A stretch of DNA of 64,000 nucleotides, from positions 62,001 through 126,000 of the forward strand of contig JBIQIY010000008.1 of the NCBI GenBank assembly GCA_044507775.1. The letters are read 5' to 3'. The notes beneath the pieces were generated by a model that searched no databases, was not told the DNA's origin, and saw nothing but the letters and a program-made list of their open reading frames with translations. Below, in pieces: positions 8,315 to 16,133 of the stretch. This DNA is from Chryseosolibacter sp044507775 (GTDB lineage: Bacteria > Bacteroidota > Bacteroidia > Cytophagales > Cyclobacteriaceae). The stretch's first letter is position 1. Every line of letters begins with the position of its first letter. A program made the position numbers and the translations under genes.

Positions 8315-8392
8315 GCGGCGATGATCGCCGCAAATGTAAATATACGTAAATTGTTTGTTTATATAATGTATCGAATACGGCGATGATCGCCG
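8315..8392. promoter_or_regulatory. Two copies of a palindromic operator between divergent AbiEi and winged-helix genes
   Basis: GCGGCGATGATCGCCGC at 8315-8331 is a perfect 7-bp inverted repeat with a 3-base centre. The core CGGCGATGATCGCCG recurs at 8378-8392, and both copies continue into CAAAT, so they are direct repeats of a palindrome about 63 bases apart (six helical turns). The AT-rich DNA between them contains TATAAT-like and, on the minus strand, TACATTTG promoter elements, the latter abutting the left operator. AbiEi proteins are known to bind paired inverted repeats cooperatively; its role here is inferred. Confidence 0.75.
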
Positions 8393-8422
8393 CAAATAGT
8401 ATATCACACAAAGGAAAAATGA

Positions 8423-8448
8423 ATTTCATATTTCATGAAATGTGAAAT
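8423..8448. promoter_or_regulatory. 26-bp near-perfect palindrome at the start of the winged-helix gene
   Basis: The two 13-base halves are ATTTCATATTTCA and TGAAATGTGAAAT, reverse complements except for one position. The palindrome sits directly before the ATG at 8450 and swallows an earlier ATG at 8435. It differs from the GC-rich AbiEi operators, so it probably belongs to a second regulator (the winged-helix protein itself) or forms an mRNA hairpin over the start. Confidence 0.55.
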
Positions 8449-8449
8449 A

Positions 8450-8995
8450 ATGACTATCTTTACTGCCATGATAAGCCGGCAGATAACTATACGACCACAA
8501 GATATTGTCGCACTATTGAAAATAGTGTCATTCAATAAAAGCAGGCAGTCTCCCTGGATGAGAAAGGATTTGGCAACAGCATTGTTTCTTTCAAACTCTG
8601 AAATAACGAATGTCTTTGAAAGACTACAATACACTGGCTTGATTGATATCAACAGCTACGCCGTCCAATCGCAAGCTCTCTACGAGTTTCTATTGTATGG
8701 CTTAAAACATACTTTCCCTGCAATCATTGGCCAGGAAACTAAGGGCGTTATTACCTGTGTCAATGCAATACCTGGCTCCAGAATAAAATCCGCTAACTAT
8801 GTATGGCCTGATTATAAAGGCAACCATCGCGGTTACAGTGTAACGCCTTTATATCCGGAAGTCACCACCGCGGCAAAGGAGGATAGCAAGTTGCACCAAC
8901 TTCTTGCAGCCTGTGATGTATTACGGATCGGCCAGGTGCGAGAAGTAAATTTTGCAAGAAACTGGTTGAAAAAAGAATTGCTTAACCAGGATTGA
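8450..8995 (+). CDS. Winged-helix protein paired with a nucleotidyltransferase
   Basis: The N-terminal 80 residues read as a winged helix: 'RQSPWMRKDLATALFLSNSEITNVFERLQYTGLID' has a recognition-helix pattern. The C-terminal part is of unknown fold and includes 'YVWPDYKGNHRGYSVTPLYPE'. The nucleotidyltransferase gene starts 4 bases after its stop, so they form an operon. ATG 8435 is also in frame but lies inside a palindrome, so 8450 is preferred; 8468 is a further option. Likely an antitoxin or regulator for the nucleotidyltransferase, by context only. Confidence 0.65.
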   Translation: MTIFTAMISRQITIRPQDIVALLKIVSFNKSRQSPWMRKDLATALFLSNSEITNVFERLQYTGLIDINSYAVQSQALYEFLLYGLKHTFPAIIGQETKGVITCVNAIPGSRIKSANYVWPDYKGNHRGYSVTPLYPEVTTAAKEDSKLHQLLAACDVLRIGQVREVNFARNWLKKELLNQD

Positions 8996-8999
8996 CCTT

Positions 9000-9689
9000 A
9001 TGTTTTTAAAGGATCAAATAAAAACTGTTGCGCTCGGTCTTCAACCCATTGTAGACGAATTTGTATTTGTTGGAGGAGCTATTGTCGAATGTTATGTAAC
9101 AAGATCAGCTGCTGAAGAAGCCAGGCAAACCGATGATATTGATATTGTAGTTGAATTGGCGCATTACGGAAAATTCAGCGCGTTACAGGAAAAGCTGATC
9201 GCTGGCGGCTTCAATCCTGACAGCACATCAAGAGTTATTTGCCGATATAGGTTTAAAGGAATTATTGTCGATATCATGCCGGATAATGAAGCCATTCTCG
9301 GATTTTCGAACAGGTGGTATAAAGATGGAATCAGGCACGCGCAGACATTTCCAGTAGACGATATAACAATAAAGATTTTTCCAGCGCCGATCTACTTAGC
9401 TTCAAAAATTGAAGCATACGAACAACGCGGGGCCTCTGATAAGCGCCTGAGTTCTGATTTTGAAGATATTGTCTATGTGTTAGAAAACCGGTCTGAGATT
9501 GTTGAAGAAGTTGTTGCTAGCAGATCTGACATCAGAGATTATATAGTTGACTTTATGGCCAGCCTCCTTCATGAATCGGATGTGAATGAAGGAATTCGTG
9601 CGGTACTGGGATATGCACCTCTCCCAGGTCGACTGGAGTATGTCATAAACGTGATCAAAACATTGAGTAATCTGCGTGATAATAAATAG
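9000..9689 (+). CDS. Nucleotidyltransferase, AbiEii/MNT-like putative toxin
   Basis: The minimal nucleotidyltransferase motif is present: 'FVFVGGAIVE' (GG at about 25-26) followed by 'QTDDIDIVVE' (acid pair near residues 46-48) and a third acid in 'GIIVDIMPD'. The C-terminal half is helical. In AbiE systems such enzymes add nucleotides to tRNA or modify partners and stop growth. Here the gene is cotranscribed with the winged-helix gene and faces an AbiEi-like gene, which suggests a three-component variant. Substrate unknown. Confidence 0.7.
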   Translation: MFLKDQIKTVALGLQPIVDEFVFVGGAIVECYVTRSAAEEARQTDDIDIVVELAHYGKFSALQEKLIAGGFNPDSTSRVICRYRFKGIIVDIMPDNEAILGFSNRWYKDGIRHAQTFPVDDITIKIFPAPIYLASKIEAYEQRGASDKRLSSDFEDIVYVLENRSEIVEEVVASRSDIRDYIVDFMASLLHESDVNEGIRAVLGYAPLPGRLEYVINVIKTLSNLRDNK

Positions 9690-9781
9690 CAACTTTTCGG
9701 ATATCACAAACGGGTTGTTAAACGGCTAAAAAATGGTGAAATTCGGAGAACAAAACTGTGGATGCCTCACGTTGAAGGAGT

Positions 9782-9978
9782 ATGAACAAGCCCATTGTCG
9801 CACATTCGTTTGAAGAAATGAACAAGGATGTCGAGCTTGTCAACAATACTCCTTTACAGAAAAGAAAGCCGCATGGAAAGCAATTACTGAACTATTTGCT
9901 GACTCAACCTCTGCGGCTTTACAGAATCCGCCGTCGAAGGTTAAGCGGAAATCGAGGAAAGTAGGATCAGCGAATTGA
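9782..9978 (+). pseudogene. Possible small gene with an internal frame shift
   Basis: An ATG frame starts 'MNKPIVAHSFEEMNKDVEL'. From about 9855 a second frame looks more protein-like ('FTEKKAAWKAITELFADS', ending 'RKSRKVGSAN') and stops at 9976-9978, just before a terminator. Joining the two would give a roughly 65-residue basic protein with one frame change. Either this is a small gene with an indel or two chance frames. The gap from 9690 to 10013 holds nothing else except the terminator. Confidence 0.3.
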
Positions 9979-9980
9979 AA

Positions 9981-10002
9981 GCCACCGGTAAACACCGGTG
10001 GC
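9981..10002 (+). terminator. Intrinsic terminator (stem-loop)
   Basis: GCCACCGGT (9981-9989), loop AAAC and ACCGGTGGC (9994-10002) form a perfect 9-bp stem, followed by CTTTGTTT. It ends the plus-strand transcription unit; the A-rich sequence before it may also make it usable from the minus strand, where the M41 protease gene ends 12 bases away. Confidence 0.8.
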
Positions 10003-10013
10003 CTTTGTTTAAG

Positions 10014-12092
10014 TTAGACTTCCTCCTTTACCTGAGAAATGATCCGGTCGATGTTAAACTCAACGGATTCGTTCTCGAGTTTCCTGAGATTGTCCTGCAA
10101 TATTGTATTGAATTTGTAGTACGCATTTTTTTTGATCAAACCCTCAGTATGGATCCATTCTTCCTGCCCATATTTTTTGACGTATGCTTCAATCATCTCT
10201 TCCTCCATCCGCGAATGCGTGGTCAGGTATTCTGCCATCTTTAGTAAAAGCAGCTTGTTCCTTGTCAGAATTCGCTCCGCCTCCATCTCACTTTCCTTGA
10301 TGATCTTGACGGCTTCAGTCGCATATTTGTCTGACATATAGAACGCATTGTCATTGTCCGCATTCTCAACCGCCAGGTGAATCGGATCAACACCCATTGC
10401 ATATTTTCTGATCGCCCTGTTTGCCAGGCTTGAAGCCTCTTCAATGTCGGAATAGACCCCCGACGAGGTCATATCTTCACCGAAGATCATCCGCTCGGCA
10501 ACATAGCCTCCCAAAGTAATGACAATGTCTTTTCTTAAAGTCTCCCGCGTCATCGGTCCTTTAGGAAAGTTGATCATGCAGAATCCCTCCATGTCGGAAG
10601 CTGTTCTCGAAACAACCGCTGATGGAACAATCCGTAAAGTAAGTGCTGCCAGCACAGCGTGCCCTGCCTCGTGAATTGCCACATGCGCCTGTATTTCCGG
10701 ATCAGCACTTTTTCTCAGGTTTTCCAGTTTCAGCTTTGCCTTATCGGTTATTGTTGACACCACATTTCCGGCTCTATCCGTCAGCGTGTAGACGAAGTTC
10801 TCATTCTCAAACTTCCAGATGATCTCATTGATCGAAAGTTGGTATTCGAGTACTGAAACGACGAGACCAGTAATCCTCGATTCGATCAGATTTTTAACTG
10901 TCGTCAAAACAGGTCTGGTTCCTTGTGCGGGAAAAACACCTTCTGCATAAACGACATTCACCACTGAATCATCGAAAGTTATCTTCCACCCGAACTGTGT
11001 CGTTACAAAGTCTCCAACCCTCTTCAACTCCTGCCTGATCAGCATTCTGAACTGCGCACTGTTAAAGGATCTGTAGATAATGTGGTTGTTACCGAGTCTG
11101 GCAATCTGCTCAGGCCTGAATCTCTTTCGTAATGCACGCTTGATGTCAGCAAGACTGATCTTTGAAGTCTGTTCATGGAATTCATCGGCGCAAATGTCGG
11201 GGTTCATATTGTGACTCATCGTATAAGCTTCATCCAGGTTGCCCAGAACAAAGATCAATGACCTGGACAGATCCAGCGTCTTCGTTGTCGGCCTTGCATT
11301 CATCCCTTCTTTCAGGAGCATGGCGATTTCAGGAAGGGTTGAGATGCTTACCCGTTCCCTGATCTCTTCTTTCGAGTAGTCGTCATTGTCGAACAGGTGA
11401 GACATTGACATGACGAAATCTGAGGACATGAAGTAGTCGTCATTCAATTTGGCATCGAAATTATTATTGTACTCAAAATGGAAGCCATTGAAACATTTCA
11501 TGAATGCCTCAAGCCCTTTGTCTATCTTACCCGCGCTGATGGTGACTCCTTCCTCAATTGCTTTCTCCAGTCTCCTCAGGCAATTATCGGCCCTGAAAAG
11601 GTAATAAGTACTTGAGTTCGGAATGTACTCGATCTTGCCGGAGTCAATGAGATCCCACACGACCCTCAGTTTATCTTTGCCGAGCTCATTCTGGCGACTG
11701 TCAACCGTTCTTGCAAATTGAAACTCATCGAGGCAGATCAGCGCAGGTTTCTCGTGAAAGAACGAAAGGTCATCTGTTAGGATATTTTTCATCCATGATG
11801 CAGAGTCTGAATCAAATTCGCCCATATCGAGATGGCTGTACAGCTTTCTGTGATCAAGGACTTCCACGATCTTCTGAACCAAAGCAGTTTTACCGGATCC
11901 GGTGAGGCCCCATAAGTTGATGATCGTCGGCTTCAGCTGCGCCTCCGGAAAAAGATACCATGGCATCATCAGCGAGATAACTTCATCGATTACATCGTCA
12001 AGGCTAAGAAATGTTTCTCTCAGCACAGTTTTCAGATCGTCAAGCTTCTGTTTCCTTATTATTAAGGTGTTATGTAAAACTTTTGTTTCCAT
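10014..12092 (-). CDS. Clp/HSP100-like AAA+ ATPase fused to an FtsH-type M41 peptidase
   Basis: Order of domains: N-terminal AAA+ with Walker A GLTGSGKT (62-69) and Walker B ALICLDE (117-123), a poorly conserved insertion (about 165-280), an HSP100-type large-domain end and D2-small domain ('RKRFRPEQIARLGNNHIIY' 322-340; sensor-2 GTR at 391-393), then an M41 zinc peptidase with HEAGH at 474-478 and the third ligand D549 ('YSDIEEA'). The M41 part resembles FtsH, but the ATPase resembles the Clp/HSP100 family and there is no membrane anchor. It therefore looks like a soluble unfoldase-protease of unusual build. It starts 2 bases after the RtcB gene's stop, so the two are one operon. Substrates unknown. 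Confidence 0.85.
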   Translation of the reverse strand: METKVLHNTLIIRKQKLDDLKTVLRETFLSLDDVIDEVISLMMPWYLFPEAQLKPTIINLWGLTGSGKTALVQKIVEVLDHRKLYSHLDMGEFDSDSASWMKNILTDDLSFFHEKPALICLDEFQFARTVDSRQNELGKDKLRVVWDLIDSGKIEYIPNSSTYYLFRADNCLRRLEKAIEEGVTISAGKIDKGLEAFMKCFNGFHFEYNNNFDAKLNDDYFMSSDFVMSMSHLFDNDDYSKEEIRERVSISTLPEIAMLLKEGMNARPTTKTLDLSRSLIFVLGNLDEAYTMSHNMNPDICADEFHEQTSKISLADIKRALRKRFRPEQIARLGNNHIIYRSFNSAQFRMLIRQELKRVGDFVTTQFGWKITFDDSVVNVVYAEGVFPAQGTRPVLTTVKNLIESRITGLVVSVLEYQLSINEIIWKFENENFVYTLTDRAGNVVSTITDKAKLKLENLRKSADPEIQAHVAIHEAGHAVLAALTLRIVPSAVVSRTASDMEGFCMINFPKGPMTRETLRKDIVITLGGYVAERMIFGEDMTSSGVYSDIEEASSLANRAIRKYAMGVDPIHLAVENADNDNAFYMSDKYATEAVKIIKESEMEAERILTRNKLLLLKMAEYLTTHSRMEEEMIEAYVKKYGQEEWIHTEGLIKKNAYYKFNTILQDNLRKLENESVEFNIDRIISQVKEEV

Positions 12093-12094
12093 AA

Positions 12095-13504
12095 TTACTC
12101 TTTAGCCATTCTCACAATTCGAGGATAAAATTTTCCTTCAATGTTTACCAATGTCGTCTGACTTTTCATGATCAGGTCGATATCCTTATACGCTGACGGC
12201 GCTTCTTCAGGACTACCCCCGATCAAAGTGACCTTTTTACTTTCTAAGAGCTTCCTCAGGCTGCTCATGGTAATTGAATGCCTGGCCTTCTGCCTCGACA
12301 TCTTTCTGCCGGCACCATGTGCTGCTGAATTCAGAGAAGACTCGTTTCCAAGTCCGCGCACCAGGTATCCCGGTGCTGTCATGCTTCCCGGAATTATTCC
12401 AAGCACACCTTTACCAGCAGGAGTAGCGCCCTTCCGATGGATCACATACTCGTTCCCATCGTCAAGTTTCTCCCGCCATGCGAAGTTGTGGTGATTCTCA
12501 ACCTTTTGCAGCACGGAAAGCCCAAGTGCGTTGCAAAGGTTTTCATGGATCCGGTCATGGCATGCCCTTGCATATTCTCCCGCGAGACTCATTGACAGCC
12601 AGTACTCTTTTCCTTCTCCGCTGTCCAGGTCAAGCCATGCGAGATGTTTTGCCTCTTTCGGAAGCTTGCAGTTATTCATGGCTATGTTTGTATAATGCTG
12701 GGCTATGTTAGCCCCCAGGCTCCTGGAACCGGAGTGCGATAACAATGCCGCATAACTTGCCGGGGGAACCTGCAGGGTATTGGTCTCATCCAGAACAATT
12801 GTTCCAAACTCCACAAAGTGATTCCCTGAACCAGAGCTACCAAGTTGCCGTACTGCCTTTCCATGCAGTCGTCTTAAGAGGTCCGTCGCTTCAAAATCAG
12901 GATGGTCTAATACTTCATGATCCTGTTTTGATTCAAGTCCGCCGTCATTCCCAAAATGTGTTTGATCATGCAATGCTTTCTTTAATTCATAAGCATGGTG
13001 TTCCACATAACTGGCTGGCAGATCCAGAATACTCAATGCCATGCGGCAACCGATGTCCATACCAACACCATAGGGGATGACTGCATTTCTGGTTGCAAGC
13101 ACACCACCAATGGGTAATCCATAACCTTGATGCGCGTCCGGCATCAGTGCACCCTTCACCGAAACCGGAAGCTGTATGACGAGCTCCATCTGTTTCATGG
13201 CATTAATTTCAATGTGCTTGTTTCCAAAGACATCAAAATGTTTGGGTTTATTGTCAAGCTCATAGACTTTAAACGACGAGTGGTTTATAGTCTTTGAAAC
13301 AAGCTTCAGTGCCAGAATCCCAAGTATAGCGTGATCTACGTATGACTCGGGTTGCTCCAGCACACTGTTAATCAGTTTCAGCTTTTCTTCATTTGAAGTA
13401 TGCTTGAAGTGCCTGTTCATGATATTCAAGGCGAGACTTCTTGCTACATCTGAGGGAAAGTTTATAACTGATAAGTCCTTTATATTGATTTTTTGTTTGC
13501 CCAT
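12095..13504 (-). CDS. rtcB: RtcB-family RNA 3'-phosphate/5'-OH ligase
   Basis: The 469-residue protein keeps the RtcB active site: PDAHQGYG (122-129), D150 and C153 in 'GVGMDIGC', N228-H229 in 'GSGNHFVEF', H257 in 'LLSHSGSRSLG', histidines 338-339, and the GMP-accepting H396 in 'AAHGAGRKMSR'. RtcB uses GTP and Mn to seal RNA ends left by ribonucleases (2',3'-cyclic phosphate with 5'-OH). It is longer than typical RtcB (about 400) with an N-terminal helical extension (about 1-80). Cotranscription with an AAA+/M41 protease, inside a defence island rich in RNase-type toxins, suggests RNA repair after toxin or phage attack. That role is inference. Confidence 0.92.
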   Translation of the reverse strand: MGKQKINIKDLSVINFPSDVARSLALNIMNRHFKHTSNEEKLKLINSVLEQPESYVDHAILGILALKLVSKTINHSSFKVYELDNKPKHFDVFGNKHIEINAMKQMELVIQLPVSVKGALMPDAHQGYGLPIGGVLATRNAVIPYGVGMDIGCRMALSILDLPASYVEHHAYELKKALHDQTHFGNDGGLESKQDHEVLDHPDFEATDLLRRLHGKAVRQLGSSGSGNHFVEFGTIVLDETNTLQVPPASYAALLSHSGSRSLGANIAQHYTNIAMNNCKLPKEAKHLAWLDLDSGEGKEYWLSMSLAGEYARACHDRIHENLCNALGLSVLQKVENHHNFAWREKLDDGNEYVIHRKGATPAGKGVLGIIPGSMTAPGYLVRGLGNESSLNSAAHGAGRKMSRQKARHSITMSSLRKLLESKKVTLIGGSPEEAPSAYKDIDLIMKSQTTLVNIEGKFYPRIVRMAKE

Positions 13505-13811
13505 AAGTTTAGCACCTCATCTTTGTATAAAAGTGAGTGAAGAGAATAGGCTTCATCATGCCTGTTAATGGCATTTTAAAAGCGAACTCTCAAAGCCTGT
13601 GCAAGACTTTTTCTGTTACTTTAAAATTTACTTTGTGATTGACAACAGCGGACTGATCCGGCAAGAATGCTTACCGTGGCTGTTATTTGGGGATATGTAA
13701 ACTGCAGACCAACATAATTTCCTCTATTTAGAGTTGAACAATTAGAGTGAAATACTGACGCAAATATAAATGAAGACTTGAGTATTTCAATGTGGTGTTT
13801 ACAAAAACATT
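13505..13811. other. Upstream region of the rtcB operon; no gene seen
   Basis: No coding frame with convincing composition was found. The stretch should hold the promoter for the minus-strand RtcB operon; candidate AT-rich boxes occur near 13520-13530, but no clear TAnnTTTG match was located. Confidence 0.4.
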
Positions 13812-13982
13812 TCAAGTTAGACGGATTCTAAAGAGGATCACACCTATGATCATAACCCTTGCCTTCTTCCTTTTTTTTCGTTTGGCTAGTTCTTCAATAT
13901 CAGCCTGATCTTTTAGTCGATTGGTGAACGTTTTGCTTCTAACAAGATTCTCATATCCTATAATTGGAAAGTTAGGATCCGT
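13812..13982 (-). pseudogene. C-terminal fragment of a nucleotidyltransferase gene
   Basis: Read on the minus strand, this stretch encodes 'FPIIGYENLVRSKTFTNRLKDQADIEELAKR' (given here only as the key pieces GYENLVRSK and RLKDQADIEEL), the typical tail of small nucleotidyltransferases, followed by a lysine/arginine run and a stop. No catalytic half or start codon lies upstream, where the frame decays by about 13990. It is the remnant of a lost gene, consistent with turnover of toxin genes in the island. The rest of the gap to 14106 holds nothing recognised. Confidence 0.5.
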
Positions 13983-14106
13983 GAAGGTAATTTACCAGTT
14001 GTGTAGTTGTTATGTTCGAGTTGCGGCTCGTTTACGACGCTGATGGGTTGTGGGAATGGTTGTTTGCGCAGGAGAAGTAAACTGCACTTTCACCGTAACC
14101 CGTTAT

Positions 14107-14730
14107 TCACCTATGAAACACAATCGGCATCACAAAACGCATGGAAACGGGCTTGCCCGCCTGTCGGCCGGGTCTAAAGCGATAGTTCAGTTCCCTAAGC
14201 ACACGCAGGGCTTCCTGGTCTGCCAGCGGATGGAATCCTCTCATAATCGAAAAATCCCTTAATTCTCCGGTGGTGTCGACCACAAATGCTACATAAACCC
14301 TTCCATTACTAGTGAGGCCTTGCGGATACCGCAGATTTGCTTTGATAGCCGCCAAGAACTTTTTATTTCCTCCAACAGGTTCTGGCATGTACTCAACAAC
14401 GGTACCGATGAATATATCTTCCTCTGTCGCACACGTATCACGGGACGCTTGCTCGCATTGTTCGTTCGGCTTTTCCTGCGCCATGACCGGCAAGGCCATT
14501 GTTGTCACGACCATCGCCGTCGCGGCATACCGGAGGAACTGATTGCTCATTTGTGATTTTTTGAACTTGCCACAAACAGTTCCATTGGCGGCCCGCACGG
14601 CCCGCGCAAGGTCGGCCTCAACGCTCTCGGTAAAGTCTAAGACCTTATGTTTGCACCGGTCGCAGTATAAACGTTCATCCGGCTTTACCGGGCAATGAAA
14701 GGCGAGGGTGATTCCTGTGATTTCGTCCAT
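14107..14730 (-). CDS. TonB C-terminal domain protein (energy-transducer-like)
   Basis: The N-terminus holds a short cysteine motif ('FHCPV...YCDRCKHKVLDFT'), common in Bacteroidetes proteins of this type and possibly metal binding. It is followed by one hydrophobic segment (about 65-85, 'FLRYAATAMVVTTMALPVMAQ') and a C-terminal TonB-like domain (about 115-207; 'NLRYPQ...GRVYVAFVVDTTGEL...GFHPLADQEALRVL'). TonB proteins carry inner-membrane proton-motive energy to outer-membrane receptors. This one lacks a long proline-rich linker, so it may not span the periplasm. It stands alone, minus strand, with no operon partner. Confidence 0.8.
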   Translation of the reverse strand: MDEITGITLAFHCPVKPDERLYCDRCKHKVLDFTESVEADLARAVRAANGTVCGKFKKSQMSNQFLRYAATAMVVTTMALPVMAQEKPNEQCEQASRDTCATEEDIFIGTVVEYMPEPVGGNKKFLAAIKANLRYPQGLTSNGRVYVAFVVDTTGELRDFSIMRGFHPLADQEALRVLRELNYRFRPGRQAGKPVSMRFVMPIVFHR

Positions 14731-15049
14731 TCGGTTTGATCAGTTGAGTATGTAACAGATCGATGCATGCACGAACAAAATTCCATAACGCTCGAGCAAA
14801 ATCTTTATACGAAAAGCTGCCGCCTATCTTTAAAGCACTTCCTGTGTCCTGGTATCCATGGTCGCAACACCATTTCTCTCAATCTGTGCAAAGTCACACT
14901 TGGAGACCTCCCCCTGAAGACAGGGTTTATTTCAACTCAAGACATTTGTTAATCCGGTCTAAGTTATTCAATACTTCATGCCAGTCTTAGGTATTCTAAC
15001 ACTATATTCGACGAGGGAATTATTTCATTAAGTACAAGGCCATTAAGAA
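14731..15049. other. Intergenic stretch without a supported gene
   Basis: Divergent promoter space between the TonB-like gene and the broken CPBP gene. Short frames here have unconvincing composition and no start context. No repeat or hairpin stood out. Confidence 0.4.
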
Positions 15050-15479
15050 ATGAATACCGTAACTAAATATCCCATACTCAGTTTCTTTGTCCTCACTTTT
15101 CTATTCTCATTGTCTTGCTTTTTGTCTAATTCTACGCCTTTGATATACGCTGGCGTATATGGTCCGTTGATAGCGACGTTCATAATTGTTCTAATTCGCG
15201 ATCGAAGATTGCATGCCGGATGGCTTAATTTTTGAATGCCGCGTCTCGATTGAATAATACTTGCAGTTTTAGTATTTCCAATTACCCGGGCATTGGGCAA
15301 TTCAGCGGGAGCATCTGTGAACCAGGTAAATATGGCACCATGGCAAGAATCGTATTGGAGCAATCTGGATTCTGTGACAATGAGTGCGATTATCTTCACA
15401 GCTTTCGTTGGTGGAGGACAAGAAGAGTTTGGATGGCGCGGCTTTGCTCTTCCTACAGCATTCAATTTCAATTCTGAAA
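15050..15479 (+). pseudogene. Broken CPBP-family (Abi/CAAX-like) membrane protease gene
   Basis: The frame opens with a membrane-protein start ('MNTVTKYPILSFFVLTFLFS'), hits stops at 15233-15235 and 15251-15253, and then continues in the same frame to the CPBP active-site motif 'EEFGWRGFALP' (about 15420-15455). The expected following helices are missing and the sequence runs into another frame. Two in-frame stops plus loss of the C-terminal half make this a pseudogene. CPBP proteases are often self-immunity or bacteriocin-related; the original role here is unknown. Confidence 0.7.
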
Positions 15480-15776
15480 GTGCAGCGTTCAAATTTCAAG
15501 TCGGTCAAATGGATCCTGGTCGGAGCGTTGGTTTTGATATTCATAGTGATAGCGATCTGGCATTGGTCTAGGGTGAATGATGTTGATCAGGCAAGAACCA
15601 TTATACAGACTTCCGGAAATATCGGCGAGTTGACGAAGCGTGTAAAGAAAGACAAGGAAGGCTATTACTTCCTTGATTTCACCTTAGCTAAGGGAGATTC
15701 AATCCAGTATTTCAAGGAGTATCGCAAGCTGGATGCAAAGACCGTCAGGATATACATCGGCAAAGAGTTGAAGTGA
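15480..15776 (+). CDS. Small single-pass membrane protein, hypothetical
   Basis: The frame encodes a basic N-terminus, one strong membrane helix ('WILVGALVLIFIVIAIWHW') and a soluble tail of about 65 residues ending 'YRKLDAKTVRIYIGKELK'. The earliest plausible start is GTG 15480, but the frame is open further back into the CPBP remnant, so the true 5' end may have been lost by deletion. Not recognised. Could be intact or a fragment. Confidence 0.4.
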   Translation: MQRSNFKSVKWILVGALVLIFIVIAIWHWSRVNDVDQARTIIQTSGNIGELTKRVKKDKEGYYFLDFTLAKGDSIQYFKEYRKLDAKTVRIYIGKELK

Positions 15777-15812
15777 CACTTTTTTCTTTTACCGGAAGTC
15801 AACTGCCATGGA

Positions 15813-16121
15813 ATGAAAAACATCGTCAAGTACCTGAATGGAAAGAAAAGGGGGGTGTACGCATTGATCGCGGACGTGTATTCTGGTGTGACTACATCGA
15901 TGGCAATTTCCCTGGCTCTGGAGGAAATACGAAGGGACCTGGAGAAAGAGTCAGAAGAAAAAGTCTATCTCAATTACAACAGCCTTGCACGAGCCGTGGC
16001 CAGGTCTAAGAAGAAGAAGACTAAAGCCAAGGCTAAAGCGGAATTACAAAAACGGGATTTTAAGGACACGAATGAGCTCAAGGATAATGGAACTGCTCCT
16101 GGAAAATTCAAGATCGACTAA
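15813..16121 (+). CDS. Small basic protein ahead of the mobilisation region
   Basis: This 102-residue protein has a helical first half ('GVTTSMAISLALEEIRRDLEKESEEKVYLN' region) and a very lysine-rich stretch (SKKKKTKAKAKAELQKR) that suggests nucleic-acid binding. It lies directly before tandem 10-bp repeats and oriT-like hairpins, upstream of MobC and relaxase genes, so it is probably an accessory mobilisation or regulatory protein. No known domain was recognised. Confidence 0.55.
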   Translation: MKNIVKYLNGKKRGVYALIADVYSGVTTSMAISLALEEIRRDLEKESEEKVYLNYNSLARAVARSKKKKTKAKAKAELQKRDFKDTNELKDNGTAPGKFKID

Positions 16122-16133
16122 GGAAGCCCTGGG

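Noticed and set aside
13621..13815. 64-codon minus-strand frame upstream of rtcB
   Set aside because: No recognisable pattern, and a real promoter region is expected here.
14763..14990. Overlapping 60-75-codon plus frames before the CPBP remnant
   Set aside because: Two frames equally open over the same bases, neither with protein-like periodicity.
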